DNA from: Euphorbia lathyris
Lineage: Eukaryota; Streptophyta; Magnoliopsida; Malpighiales; Euphorbiaceae
Direction of reading: 5' to 3'
NCBI RefSeq assembly: GCF_963576675.1
Contig: NC_088913.1
Span: 90,581,001-90,645,000 of the forward strand
Length of the DNA: 64,000 nucleotides
Position 1 is the first letter of the stretch. Each line of letters begins with the position of its first letter. The position numbers and the translations under genes are program-made. Positions 10,764 to 22,918 of this stretch are shown piece after piece. A model generated the notes under the pieces. The model made no database searches. It worked only from the letters and a program-made list of their open reading frames with translations, and had not been told where the DNA came from.

Positions 10764-11021
10764 TATATTGTCTATTCTCCACATTTAAAATAACTTTTCA
10801 GATTTTAGTTTTCTTCATTCTGTCTGTTGTCACTGTTGTTTCTTTTCTGTTATCTGAACCCTTTTCCTCTATTCCACATTAGAGAATTCTTTTTTATATT
10901 GTCTATTCTCCACATTTAAAATAACTTTTCAGATTTTAGTTTTCTTCATTCTGTCTGTTGTCACTGTTGTTTCTTTTCTGTTATCTGAACCCTTTTCCTC
11001 TATTCCACATTTCAGAATTCT
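10764..11021. repeat. 131-bp tandem duplication
   Basis: Two near-identical copies of a unit starting TATATTGTCTATTCTCCACA, at 10764 and 10895. They differ by only a few bases at the junction (AGAG versus CAGA). The duplication is recent and non-coding. Confidence 0.9.
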
Positions 11022-11498
11022 TTTATTTTATATATTTCCATTGATGGGATTAATTTATGGGTTGTAAAGTAGTGCTTTTATTTTGAATTTGTCATAATAC
11101 GTATTTGAGTCCCCAAACTAAAGCTTACAAGTCAACTAGAACCTTAAATTATCCAAATTACCAATTAAGTCCCTAAACTAAGCAAAAATCATCAATTGCG
11201 TCTTTATGTTTTTCTAAAATTAGAAACTGCGACTATTTGACATGGATTTGATTAATTTGAGAAATAATTCATTAAACTATCTTCTTGGTCATGAATCTTA
11301 TCATCTACACTTCACACGTGTGTTATTTTATCAGTAACAAATCACAAACATATGTTGGAATGTGAAAATAATAATAATAATAATAATAATAAAATATACT
11401 GTCGTTTGTATGAATTGGATCAAAAAATTCAAAAAAATTATCGAATTTATAAATATCAATCTCAAATTCTATTATTAAATTATAAAAAACAGAGCTCT
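11022..11498. other. Intergenic with ATA microsatellite
   Basis: No gene. Contains an (AAT)n run near 11367-11392, and phrases such as GTCCCTAAACTAAG near 11110-11180 that resemble eroded MITE termini, without a partner I can pair. Confidence 0.4.
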
Positions 11499-11649
11499 GC
11501 TAATTTTCGGTGTAATTTTTGTCCCCCTAAACTGGTCTAAAGAGCTGCTATTTATAGAGTTTAATTAGGGTTTGGGGTTATTTTAGGAATTGATTAAATG
11601 AGCAGGGGTTAAATAGAATTTTTTCCAACTTACCTACATATATTTGCAC
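11499..11649 (+). repeat. Dispersed direct repeat, copy 2
   Basis: Matches 731-892 with a few substitutions (for example TTTGGGG against TTCAGGG) in the same orientation. Unclassified. Confidence 0.7.
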
Positions 11650-12694
11650 GTGCCTAGCGCGTGTCTCGACTCTGAAACACGTTTTCGTGGATAAAACGTT
11701 CTTCCCGATCTCCGATTTTGACGATTTTTGTTTCGTTGGACTCGTCTTGACGAGACGGACATTTTTATATAAAAAAATCTAAGGATAAAAATTACCCGAA
11801 CTAAGGTTATTGCCCATCTTCATCCCGAATTTCACCCGAAACTTCATTTGGTCATAACTTATTCGTTAGACCTCGAATTGAGCCCGGAAAAGTGCGTTAC
11901 GACACTCTCGGGAGGCACGACCCACTAATATATCCTAAAACTCATTTTAGCTCTCTTGAAATTTTTGGTTTTGGATGGGAACGAGTTGATTTGGACTTCC
12001 TAACGGGGATTTTTCCATGATCCATTTTCCATCGTATTTTTCCAATCATCTTTGAAGGTTTTCATCATAGGGCTTCGGCTCCAGTGTCTACAACAGTCGA
12101 GGAAGTAAGAACTTCCTTTTTAATATGTTTTAATCTATTTTATGAATTATGTAATACATAACATTTTAATGCTCGTGGAACACACATTCCACATGCAGTT
12201 TAGTTATGTATAATATATTGATTAATTGATTACATATTAAGCAAAATTGGATAAATTGAGGATACTTTAAGCAAATTGAGAGGGGTATCGAGGTACTTTA
12301 AAAGTTTAGGACCAAATCAACCTTTTTGAATATCATATGAAATTAACACTTGGACCGATAAGAAGCTTTTAGCCTAAAGCATAACTAACTAGACACGTGG
12401 ACCAATCACATGCCCGGATTCCAAGAATACGCTCCTAATCCATAAACAGCCGTAAACTACGGAAAAGGGAAAGACGCACGAAGTAAAATCTAATTAGCTA
12501 CTTACACGTGTAAAACTACTCAATAGTAGGTATGTTCCAAACATCTATAAATAGTCGTCCCTGAAAGACCACACAATACGTAATTGCTAGATTTATAAAC
12601 TCTGCTTCCAAGTCTTCTTACTTTTTTAAGTAACATATATCGAAGAAGGGACACCAAACTTCAGTCCTTTTCGAACAATTTGCTCATTATGTTC
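11650..12694 (+). other. Probable LTR-retrotransposon remnant with TATA-like box
   Basis: No protein gene seen. The stretch near 12350-12600 has an LTR-like promoter look: a TATA-like CTATAAATAG at 12545-12554, followed by a leader-like sequence. I find no second copy in the window to define LTR ends, so classification rests on appearance only. Confidence 0.3.
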
Positions 12695-13014
12695 TGTTGG
12701 AGTTTATCATTGAATAAATCGTTAGGCGCAATGGAATGAACAAAGAAAAATTCTAAAAAACTCAATGATCGTGTTAAACCAATCCAAATCAAATCAGACA
12801 AAAACCATTCTGTTTATTAAAGGGTAAATAAACTCACATGAAAATCTCTACTAAAGATAGTTGAGTGAATCCACAAGATTATATGATCTCCTTATTTACG
12901 TGTATGAACGCTTTAGGGAACAAAGTCGTTGCTAGCCGTTAATTGAGAATCAATCGTTTGTCAAATATCACCCTTGAGAATTTTGGCTACCACTAGATCA
13001 AGGGGTGCTGAGAA
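12695..13014. other. Unclassified repeat flank, begins TGTTGGAG
   Basis: Non-coding. It begins TGTTGGAG, a common LTR terminus in plant copia elements. The stretch is cut by the solo LTR at 13015 and may continue at 15583-16040. No second LTR found. Confidence 0.25.
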
Positions 13015-13583
13015 TGTAGCGTCCATGCCCAAAATTTCTAATCATTAGACCTCAATATTAGATTGGGTTATATTTTCAGGTGAGAAAATACTTAGTTGAA
13101 TAATATGGAAATAAGTTAAAGACTAATTTTATGTATTTATATAAAAGATTAAAAATTTAGGATAAGTTTTAAAAGAATTATAAATTTGAAGGATCTTAAC
13201 TGATATTTTACAAATGATTGAATTATATTCTTGTTAAACTCACGGGTTACAAAAAAAAACAAAAAAAAAAATAATGACTAATTGCTATGTAAGTTACCTA
13301 TATTAAATAATTATGATATATTATATATATATATATACACCATATATTATATATATATATATATATAAAAGATAAAAATAAATTCTCTCCAATATTAAAA
13401 TATTTATATTACATATCAATCTCCCATAATTATAAATAAATAAAAATTAAGAATATTGTATTACATGTCAATCTCCTATGAATACAAAATACACATGTCA
13501 AATAATTATAATAATGAAGTGACAAATAATGAATGATGTGTCAAGATAGCATGTATTTCTTCTTACTCTTTCTATATTTGTAC

Positions 13584-13635
<52 letters not shown>

Positions 13636-15587
13636 GAGTAAAAATGGAGGAAAAACACCAAATTCGGATTAATAAGTAAGAATAGTTTCCAAATAAGGAG
13701 GGGAAAACCTTTTTGGTTGTTAAGGGAGACGATGACGTGACGTTTCGAATCAGTTGTCAAGAGATCACATTGATTAATTTTCGATGACCGACGATGATAT
13801 TTCGATAACGAAATTTTATACCTAAATTATTGTTAAAATACTGTAGGTATGATTTTAAGTACGTTTAGTTTCAATAGTTTCATCAAATTTTAATAGATTT
13901 ACGATTAATGATTTAGCGTCTATCAATTACTAATAAAAATATAAATTTTAGACTAGTTGTCCTTTAGATTTAATAACGTGAAATTCAGTATTAATGGACT
14001 CTTAGCAGTGTCACGAGTTTAAAGCTAAATTAACTACGTCGGTCTAAAATAATTATACCGGTGTGAGTTGCATAATACTATTCTTGTGATAATCCGAAAA
14101 TAATCCAATAAGAATATTTTGATTATTTTGAATTCTATCAATAAAATATTTTAAGCAACCTTAGTAGTTAGAATTAAAATACCTTGAAATAGAAGGACTA
14201 ATACTGATATTTACCAAGTAAAGTCGGTATAAATTCGAATATAAAATTTGAATATAAAATTTGTACCAAAATTTGAATATAAAATTAGTCAAAGTATAGG
14301 ATAAAACGAGTCTAACTGAACCTTCGGTCGGAATTAACGATGTCAGTTTAAATGGTCAAAATTCAAATATTTATAGATTCAGAAAATTTTAACGAATTTG
14401 AAGATAAAAATTAGTAACGATAGATTCCTAGTAGTGTCATGAGTGTAATGATATATTCGGTCTAAATTAATTATATCGGTCTAGTGTTCCACGTTACTAT
14501 TCCGGTGACTAAAAGTAGCCTGATAAAAATATTTAACTTTAAATGATAGTACATTACATCGATACAATATTTTGAGCAATTTAATTCTTGGAGTTGGATT
14601 AAATTATAAATCGGTGACCTTATACGAGTTTTAAGAATTTTACTTATATTAAAAGAATATTTAATTTTTAAAGGATTTTGGTATTTTGTTTGTAAATTAT
14701 TTTGAATAATTGTGATTATTTGCGAAATCGTTAATTGAAGGAAAATGGTTTATGATTATGGAATAACTTAGAAATTTGATTGTGGAAAGAGTTTTGAGTA
14801 TGTTATGATTTTATGATTTTATATATATCCATCTAGAGTAATCTGGATCGGTGGTTCTTATTTGAAGACCATGTTCAGTGAGGGACATGACCTGTGTACA
14901 CAGTTGAAAGGCCTATCAGGTATGGCAGTGAAGTGTCGGGTAAGACCATATGGGATAAGCAATGTTGAGAGATGTCTCGACTATATATGTGGTTATAGAT
15001 TGATATTTAAGGGGAGAAACTAGGATGGATACAATGTTTTAAGTTCATTTGGATTGTGTTTTCGGTTATGATTGATTTGATATAAGGGTTTACGTTTGAT
15101 TGATTACGAGTTGGTTTGATAAAACATTTATTTGATTACAAGTTGGTTTGACAAAACATTTATTTGATTATGAATTGGTTTGATGAAACGTTTATTTGTT
15201 TTGATTCGTTGTGATAAGATGAATTATATATATAAAGTTATATAGTAATTAAGTGAAATATATAATTAAACCATCAACGTGTCAATCAGAGTGTCAACAA
15301 GTTAAAACGACTCAATAAGTTAAGAGAACTATCGAAGTTAAGAAAACTACCTAAAATAGGTAGAACTACGTGGATTTGATTCCCGGTTTAAAGATTAAAA
15401 AACGTTCGGGATACGTAGGAAGCTTGATAGAATTATCAAGTCCAAGCCAAATAATTAAATAAACTTTAGATAGTCCCAATAAATTTTTATCTATTAGAAA
15501 ATAAGTTTGACTTTTAGACTGTTAGAAGTACGTTATCATGTTTTTCATTCATATTCGATGCCGTTTGAGGTCGGGTGTGCCAGAAAA
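13010..15587 (+). mobile_element. Solo LTR of the TGTCAC...TGACA family
   Basis: The LTR proper is 13015-15582. It begins TGTAGCGTCCATGCCC and ends GGTCGGGTGTGCCA, both one or a few changes from the family consensus. Flanking 5-bp sequences GAGAA (13010-13014) and GAAAA (15583-15587) are a target duplication with one mismatch. It contains the conserved family block (14864-15020) and AT microsatellites near 13320-13370 and 13588-13630. No internal region or second LTR is present, so this is the product of LTR-LTR recombination. It is more diverged than the copies at 5371 and 37313. Confidence 0.85.
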
Positions 15588-16040
15588 TTTTAGGTGTAAT
15601 GTTAGGGTTAGGGACTTTAAATATATACCTAGTGAGTTAGGTTTTGCATATATTCTGACTGCAAATGTATTCCTAACTGAATTAGGTTTTGCATATATTC
15701 ACAGTTTTGCATTTTAAACCTAAACTATTTCAATATTATAAATAGAACTCTATAGATTCTATTTAATTCAATTGACATTAGTTAGTAAAATCAAAGAACT
15801 AATATTTTGTATATTTGTTCCAAAAGTATTTAATTGACTTATTAGTTCCATTATTAACTTACCAAATATAATTCTGATTAATTAATATATTAATTAAATA
15901 TATCAGAAAATTAATTAATTAATCCATAATCAATTTCCTAAACTAAATTGATTAACTTTTACAAATAATCAATTAGTTCCTGATGTTAATTAATTAATAA
16001 TAATTAACTGCTTCTCATTTATTAAATACACTTCATGTAT
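15583..16040. other. AT-rich repeat flank
   Basis: No gene. Contains two copies of AATTAGGTTTTGCATATATTC-like sequence (15640-15700) and a TATA-like TATAAATAGA near 15738. It is possibly an older repeat interrupted by the solo LTR on the left and the LINE on the right. Confidence 0.3.
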
Positions 16041-16068
16041 TTTTTTTTTTTAAATAAGGTAAACTTTA

Positions 16069-16893
16069 TTAACTAAGATCAGAAACAATAATGTCAAAAA
16101 TAATCGGTGGTGGACAGGCCCACTCACCACGAACAGATCTAAATGTAACAGCCTTAGCTAAGTTATGAGCTGCTAAATTCGCTGAACGTTTCACATAGGA
16201 GACTGAACATGAATTCAAGGCTCTTAACAAATCACAACAATCATTCACTACATCCGATAAATAAGATGATTGACGTTTTTGCTGATGTATAGAACTAATA
16301 ACCACGAGACAATCTGATTGGACATCCACATGGCTGAGGTTAAAATCCTTAATCCAGGACAGAGCCTCTCTTACTGTCATTGCCTCTGCCAACGGGGGAT
16401 CCGTGACATCCGCAAGGTGCCCTATTTTAGCAGCAAAACATCTACCTTGATGATCCCTCAGCAGACACCCATAGGAGCTGAATTTATTCTGGTCATCCAC
16501 ACCTGCGTCATTATTACACACATAGCTTCCTTCCGACGGTTTCTTCCATTTTACGATTACGACTGACTGGGGCTGGGCGTGTTTTAGATTGACGATTTGA
16601 GCTTTTCTCCAGTCGTACAATTCTGATAAGGCCATACGGTGGATTTCCTCTAGTGTCTGTTCTCTATTATTCCAAACCTTATCGTTTCGCGCTTTCTAAA
16701 TACTCCAGCAAAGCATCGCTACTTCATTTCCCGTCCCTGACGCCCCTCCGATGCAATTTGAAAGCCAGAAGATGAGATCCGTGACCGTCGATACCCTATT
16801 GTCCTGAAAGAAGATTTGCCACACTCGGTAGGCTCGCGGACAGCTGATAAAGTACATGAAGATCTGTTGGTCTCGTGTAACGTAATAGGATTA
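16069..16893 (-). pseudogene. LINE ORF2 C-terminus: zf-RVT tail and RNase H
   Basis: Translating the minus strand from 16893 gives a Cys/His-region tail (FISCPRAYRVWQIFFQDN), an in-frame TAG near 16697, then a 188-codon open stretch ending at 16069. That stretch holds an RNase H fold: CNNDAGVDD in place of the usual NTDAS-type motif, then GCLLRDHQG, AEAMTVREAL, VQSDCLVVI and ANLAAHNLAK. This is the RNase H tail of a plant L1-like ORF2, unrelated at close range to the LINE at 1184-10360. The nonsense codon and missing 5' parts make it a pseudogene. Confidence 0.82.
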
Positions 16894-18259
16894 GTTCCAA
16901 GGGGGGGTTAGGAACTAATATAACTTTTTCGCTTAATAATGCTGACTTAATTTAATGTTTGATAACTTAACTCAGTTTCAAGTCAGCAAGGCTGAGTTTG
17001 ATGTAAGACAGCTTTAATCAGATGCTAACTAGAGCTGTTTTAGTTGTGAGTTGAGAAGTAACACTTAGGTCAGTTTCCAACTCAGTACTCAAATTACTCA
17101 GCTTCAGTTTAAACAGATTATATACTGAGTAATTTTAAGCAAGCAATACAAACATATATATGTCAAGAGAAAGGGTTAGAGATTACTCAGCAGACTTATC
17201 CTGGTTCGGCCTCTCCACCTACGTCCAGTCCCCCGGAATCCCTCCGAGCTTTTTCAATCATCTACTGAGCTCTTTAAAGGTAGAGCACAAACCTTTTACA
17301 ATAGCAACTGAGTATGCAAGAGTACCGTCCTCTATTCGTCTACTCAATCCTATCTACCACTGAATACTATAATCGAGTATTCAGATTTTCTCCAACACTG
17401 AGTACTATAACCGAGTACTCAGCTTCACTCTTCTAACCTTTACAATTGATACAAGATTGTTCTCACAAAGCGAAGAACACTTTATATGAATAAAATTCAC
17501 TCTAGACTTTTACACAATGATTGGAATTTGGTGTAAGAACTTGCTTTTTCTATTCAGACAGCTTCTCTTTTGGATTTTGACTTAATGAAGATTTTGCTTG
17601 TCTATATATCTCTTCTATTTTTTTTTTGGCAAATGATCCAAGTGATGAACTTGTCCATTTATAGTGAATTCTGAAGCTTCAATGATTTGAATTCAGACAT
17701 ATCCCTTGAGAGTAAACGGTCTTCTTTCGTCATTGATTGGTCAGCTTCCAGAATTGCAGGCCAATCCTATCGTCTGTTTTTAGCAGTGGCCAGATTCATC
17801 TTCTTGTGCCAGGTTCGTATTCTAGTGTCAGGTTTGTCTTCTTGCCAAACATCAGATGGTCCATGCGTCTCGAAAAGGTCCTTGAAATAGATTTTCGAGG
17901 CATCTGATTTGCTTCATAAATGTGTCAGACCTTGTCTCACAAGTTGACGGATAATTGGACACTGACTTGATTATCACTCAGCTTGACTTAGTGGCGACTT
18001 TAATATTGCTCAGCTTGACTCCGCAGCTTCGCCTTCAAGCTTTCCTGAAGAAGACATTTTGTTCGCAATGCTGAGTTGTATTCCACTCAGCTTCTGCTGT
18101 GATTTGTTTATGCTGACTTTGTTCTGTCTTTCTTTTATAGAATCTTGGTTCCTGTTCTTGTAAGTTAATTTACTCAACATTGAACAAACACATTAGTACA
18201 ATTAAATCAAAACACTTAAATTTAATTTTTTAATCATGGGATTAACTTAAATAATTTTG
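16894..18259. mobile_element. Unclassified 1.4-kb insertion in the LINE fragment
   Basis: Separates the two halves of the LINE zf-RVT region. It begins near AGGATTAGTTCCAAGGGGGG and ends near GGGATTAACTTAAATAATTT, and is rich in ACTGAG/CTCAGC words (16970-17420). No coding frame of substance, no convincing TIR or target duplication. The exact boundaries (about 16883 and 18285) are uncertain. It resembles non-coding parts of plant copia-type repeats, but I cannot place it. Confidence 0.5.
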
Positions 18260-18560
18260 TCAAATCAAAATCATGTGGAAAGGTGTTTCAACAAGATCGT
18301 TTTCCCCATAATCGCTCATAGTCGGTAAGCAGCTTGTGTAGATCCTCCATAAACATTTTTTAACTTTTGGAGCCACCTGTAAATTCCAAATTAAATTCCA
18401 GTTAATTATGGGGAGATTTGCCGTGTTAGAAGGGCAGGATCCAAGTGCTTTGAGGTAACCACTCTTTATTGAGTAATTACCGGACTTTTCGTCAGGCCAC
18501 AACCAGTCATCCTCACACTGCCTCCTTCGCGCCGGAATTGAACAGATCATATGGGCCTGT
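18260..18560 (-). pseudogene. LINE ORF2 fragment: start of zf-RVT region
   Basis: The minus-strand frame from 18550 reads DDWLWPDEKSGNYSIKSGY, then WNLIWNLQVAPKVKKCLWRI and LPTMSDYGEND. This is the standard beginning of the zf-RVT domain in plant LINEs. It breaks at about 18290, where the unclassified insertion starts. The rest of the domain resumes at 16893. Confidence 0.78.
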
Positions 18561-18822
18561 TCTCAGTTAGAAGTGGACCTAGGGTCCACTAACTGTAAAT
18601 AGATTCTAGCAAACCATTATCGCTCCCAACTGATTTGAGTTAGTTCAACTTTCTCAAGGAGAGATAAACACCCTGTAGATAACTTCAATAATCTCTTACC
18701 AACAGCATATCAATATCATAAGTCAGAGGCATGCTTTAATTCATCCTCTCATAATTATTATATTCTTTGATCTCGGATAAACTGACGAATAGATGAGCAA
18801 TCTACTCATTAGGGTATGGCCA
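18561..18822. other. Non-coding repeat-like sequence
   Basis: No gene seen. Includes a GGACCTAGGGTCC palindrome near 18582-18594. Confidence 0.3.
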
Positions 18823-19937
18823 TACACTTCCCAGTTTAACATATTTACCATATTTACTCAACCTACTACATATATCCAAAATACCCCAACCTTTCATCTT
18901 CCTCCTTCCCCTTTCTCTTCATTGGGGCACGACGGTTTCTCTTCCCCAGGAGATTCCCAGACCTTTGATCTTCCTCTATTCCTTTATATTGCGAAATCTG
19001 CACCATTTCTCTTCATCACATGTCTTTCTATTCTTCCTTTCTTCCTCTCCTGATTCTTCATCTTCCTATTGTTAAAAAAACTAAGCCATGGTTCTTCATC
19101 TTCATGTTTCTGCTCATCTCTTGGTTTCTCTCTTCGCGTAATCTGATTTCGCGAAGGTCTGTGAGGAGAAAGAGCCTAAAAGGGATGATTTTACTTCTCG
19201 AAAACGGATTACGGGAAATCTACGAAGAGAAATGTTCATGCTTTTTACTTTTGCAAACTTCGCGTAATCTATTTTCGCGAAGTAAAATCATCACATTTCT
19301 CTTCGCAGACTTCGCGAAATCCTCTTTTCACGAGTTGCACAATTCTCTTCGTAGACTTCGTAAAATCCTCTTTTCGCGAAGTCAAATCGTTATTTTTCTT
19401 CCTAACACGATTAAATTTTTTCGAATGTGGTTGAATACATAACATCCATTTCAAGAAGGCGGTGTACTGGGATGTAGAGGAGAAATTTTTCTTGGATTCT
19501 CTTGTGATACAGGGAGAAATTCCCATCAAGATTGGTCACATTGACTTTGAAATGATTTTAATATTGTTATTGTGGCAATCTTGTTATAAATTTTTATAAT
19601 GTTATGATTTTAATATTTTTATTGTGGCAATTTTGTTGTAAATTTTGATAATGTTATGATTTTAATGTTATAATCTTTTGTTGTTATGTCTTTTTTGTTA
19701 TATACCACTTCGCATATTTCACAATATACGAAGTCTGTGAATGTAAAAATGCTTAAAAACATGTCTTTTATCTTCGCAGACTTCGCATATTGCGAAATCT
19801 GCGAAGTTAGACAGCAGAAAAAAATAAGAAATATTAAAAAATTTCTAAGTGTTATATATATATTAAGGGTATTTTAGAAAAGTCATACAAAAATAATATA
19901 GATATGTAGTAAATTGAGTAAATGGATTAAAAGTGTT
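18823..19937. mobile_element. TIR element carrying TTCGCGAA-type word array
   Basis: Left end (18823-18888) and right end (19861-19937) are imperfect inverted repeats. They share the sequence ATTTACTCAA, CTACATAT and AAAATACCC in matching order on opposite strands. Between them is a C/T-rich stretch and many copies of CTTCGC, CGCGAAG and TTCGCGAAGT words (19126-19395 and 19710-19805). Open frames here are short and repetitive, so I do not call a gene. Superfamily unknown. Confidence 0.5.
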
Positions 19938-20077
19938 CGCTATGGTTACTTTATTTTTTACAAAGTACCGTTATTTGGTGTGGTTTTCACAATTGGATTA
20001 ATTTTATGCTCCATTATTTAATGGTGAAAACCACACCAAGTAACGGTACTTTGTAAAAAACAAAATAACCATAGCAG
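19938..20077. repeat. Hairpin (MITE-like inverted repeat)
   Basis: Two arms of about 52 bp, GCTATGGTTACTTTATTTTT... and its complement ending AAAATAACCATAGC, pair almost perfectly around a loop of about 33 bp. It directly abuts the right end of the preceding TIR element. Confidence 0.8.
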
Positions 20078-20286
20078 GTACCATGAATTAAATATGTAAA
20101 TAATTCTCTTATTTGATCGAATTTTATAATTTTCTCTTAATTTTAATTGAAGAATTGTTGTTGAAATGAACCAAAGAAACGGGTCCCACAAATCTCTTCA
20201 CAATTGGCATAAATGTTTGCCAACAACGAATTCATTTTGTCGTTTTCGAATTTATGCATCCGTACATACTCTGCTATTTAGCTCGA

Positions 20287-20395
20287 GATGTAGGGAGAGG
20301 ATAGAAATGTTTTTTTATTGGTAAAAGAAAAAAAAAAGGTAGATGTAGGGAGAGGATAGAAATGTTTTTTTATTGGTAAAAGAAAAAAAAAAGGA
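20287..20395. repeat. 55-bp tandem duplication
   Basis: The unit GATGTAGGGAGAGGATAGAA plus TG, a T-run and an A-run occurs at 20287 and 20342, with the copies identical as far as I can read. A recent slippage-type duplication. Confidence 0.9.
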
Positions 20396-21948
20396 AAAGA
20401 CTATTTTGACCTTAAGTAAATATAAATAGAATGGAGTAGCAATTTCTTTCTTGATTTTTGCTGTCATCAAAATCGTCTTATCAACCTTTAATTTAAATTG
20501 TATTTTTCAAGAATAAGTAATTAAAATCATAATTGTATTTATCAACCTTTAATTAGTTAAGTGATCTGTCCTTTATTGTAATTTGTTAATTAGAGATGAT
20601 GTAAATTTATCTCTTTCCTTTGTAAACCCTAACTTTTGATCAATCAAATATTAATCTTCTTCAAGAAGCTTGTTAAGGTTTCACCTTCAACAATGAGAAT
20701 TTCATATTCGTATGGATTTAGTCCATAAAACCCAGGATTCACTCCTTCTAGTTTAGTTTGAGAATAAATATCTTTGTTAGTTTAGGATTAAAACTTTCAG
20801 ACGAAATCGATCCGTAGTTTAAATAGCACTTAAAACCAAAAATATCACTGAAATACTTTAAAACTATTTTTAAACCAAATACTTTGTTGAGATTTATTAA
20901 ACAGGTATAGTTAATTTGGACCAATTATACCTTAAACTCGTTACGCTACTAAAAGTCTTAATACCGAATTTCACTTCGATAAATCTAAAAGACAACTAGC
21001 CTAAAATTTATATTTTTGTTTCAATTATATTCAAATCTTAATTAAAAACCTAATTGAAGTAAATTAATTCCATGGGATTAATTCGGTATAATCACAACTT
21101 TAGAGGGGTTCAATTTTTAATTAAACAACTCATTAAAAATCATATTGATCTAATATATCCTAATTAATCTAACATCCTTCAATCTTAACATAAAAGAAAA
21201 TAAAGGTATGATGAATTAGTGTCATTGATTTTGAAAGATTAGACAAATTAAATTTTAAAACTTACTTACCATTTGAGAAGGCATGTGTTCTTTTTCCTCC
21301 TTTGGCTAAATTGAACAAATTTTCTTTTTTTTTTTCTATTCTTTCTTTTCCTAAGTACATAATCCCCTTTTTTCCCTTTCCATTTATTTATATTCCAAAT
21401 ATTTAAGGAATACAATATTGAATTTACCAAAGGTGTCATCATTGGATACTTATAATATATCTTTCTAACGTGTATTTTTCTAACCTCCTACTTTAATGCC
21501 ACAAAATTTCATTTATTTATTTTTATTATTATTTTCTTATTCATTCCATCATACATACATATTTATATATATTATCTTCCATAATTATAAAAAAAATGAA
21601 TTAAATAATTAAAACACATGCATTTTGACACATTACACCCTAAATAAAATACCTCTATATTCTTCTCACATTCCATAAAAATCCACTCATATATTTTATT
21701 ATTATTTCATCTGTTTATTAGCATTATTTATTAAAGTTTTAACTTATTTTATATATATACATATATTGAAAACAAAACGTAATCACCATACATATATATA
21801 TATATTAAGAAAATGTCTGTTAAGACCCTCATAATTCATATATGTTTTTTCACAACCTCTTAAACTTCTAATATTTCATAACCTAGGACTAGAAATTTTA
21901 AGCACTGTTGCCACAAAAATAGTCTAACAAATAAAATACCACTAATTT
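20396..21948. other. AT-rich intergenic region
   Basis: No gene or classified repeat. Poly-pyrimidine and AT-rich stretches, with short (AT)n near 21797. This is downstream (3') of the minus-strand gene at 21949-22918. Confidence 0.4.
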
Positions 21949-22918
21949 TCAGTTTCTACGGTAAAGGGTGTTATACCGCCACCTCGCGTCATCAGCTACT
22001 CTTATCAACCTTGCATTCTGTTGTCGGTAGGCAGTATTCTGTTGTCGGAAGGCAGCATTTTCTGTTGTCAAGGTTGCATTGTTTCGCCCCAATCTTCTAT
22101 TGTCTTCTAGCAGATATGTACGGTCTTGCAAAGCAATGTTCAACTCTCCCCGGATTCTTTCCAGTACAATTGTATCTGCTCTCAAGCTTCTATTTTCAAC
22201 TTCGAGAGCTTCATTCCTCCCATTTGCTTCTGTCAATTGTCGTCTCAGTTGTAATACGGTTCCTGGTGCATTGATTCCTTCAAGTTGATTCCACAGAACT
22301 TTGTTTCTCCATTCATGTAAACTTTTTAAGATATAAATGGATACTCCAAAGCTTAAACCACAGTAATAGCCAACTGAACTTTTTATTGTCATTCCAATAG
22401 ATATGATAACTTCAGCAGCAGCAGCACTCGTAGGGCCAAAATTAAAATTTCCTAAACATTTAGAAATAGAATTAACAATTGCAACCAAAGAAAAACATAG
22501 AAAACATCAACCAAAAATCCAAAATAGAACCTAAATATATAAGAAAAAATGCACATCCAGTAGTAATGAATGTTTCTACTATCACATTAAGAAAAACTAA
22601 CATAACAGATATATCTCTATTCAGATATATGTGTATATTCTCAGAATGAAAAATGCAGCCACTTAGAAAAGTTGCTGCAATATTCAGACCTAAAGCGATT
22701 AGCACAAAAGACCGTACTGTAATAGTGCTTTCTAAGTGCACTATTTCAACCTTGCAGACTACTAACATAACACAAACAAAATTAAAAAAAACTGAAGCGT
22801 AACCATAGAAAAGACACCAATTAGTAGCAGTGGTTGAACGAAACAATGGACCCCGTAGTTGATGACCAGGAGCAAGAGCTGCTGGAGGAGGAGCTCCTTG
22901 TGGGAGTGGTTGTTCCAT
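21949..22918 (-). CDS. Unrecognised membrane protein with C-terminal coiled coil (one apparent frameshift)
   Basis: I do not recognise this protein. The first frame (ATG 22918, 148 codons, stop at 22472) has a proline/alanine-rich N-terminus (MEQPLPQGAPPPAALAPGHQ) and several hydrophobic segments, about residues 34-54, 70-90 and 103-145. A second frame opens after a TGA near 22509 and runs to a stop at 21949. It has one more hydrophobic stretch, then about 100 residues of charged, heptad-like sequence (LRRQLTEANGRNEALEVENR, later repeated AFRQQNTAYRQQNARL) typical of a coiled coil. The two frames overlap at a run of five T (plus-strand A-run 22491-22495), where a single-base change would join them. 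A joined product would be about 320 residues with four or five membrane spans and a cytosolic or lumenal coiled coil. The upstream leader is C/T-rich, as in plant 5' UTRs, and a TATA-like CAATATATTAAAG lies about 100 bp upstream of the ATG. It may be a pseudogene, a host gene with an assembly error, or a spliced gene. Confidence 0.6.

Larger units (their letters stand above)
16041..18565 (-). mobile_element. 5'-truncated LINE with internal insertion
   Basis: A minus-strand LINE fragment. Its poly(A) tail is the T-run at 16041-16051. Moving upstream in its own sense come RNase H (16069-16635), the end of the zf-RVT region (16636-16890), then 1.4 kb of foreign sequence, then the start of the zf-RVT region (18260-18560). 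Sequence 5' of that is missing, as is usual for truncated LINE copies. No clear target duplication found. Confidence 0.78.

Noticed and set aside
13588..13630. Long AT microsatellites (also 59197-59232 and 62502-62562) as possible functional AT-rich elements
   Set aside because: They are simple (TA)n repeats common in plant DNA, with no further structure.
12695..18800. One old copia LTR broken by the solo LTR and the truncated LINE
   Set aside because: The start TGTTGGAG looks LTR-like and the pieces could join, but no second LTR or matching end was found and orientation is ambiguous.
19020..19442. Open frame of 140 codons in the TTCGCGAA-word region
   Set aside because: The translation is low complexity, driven by repeated DNA words. 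It has no recognisable domain, and an antisense frame is equally open.
22011..22288. Plus-strand frames opposite the coiled-coil gene
   Set aside because: They mirror the repetitive coiled-coil codons on the minus strand and have no independent support.
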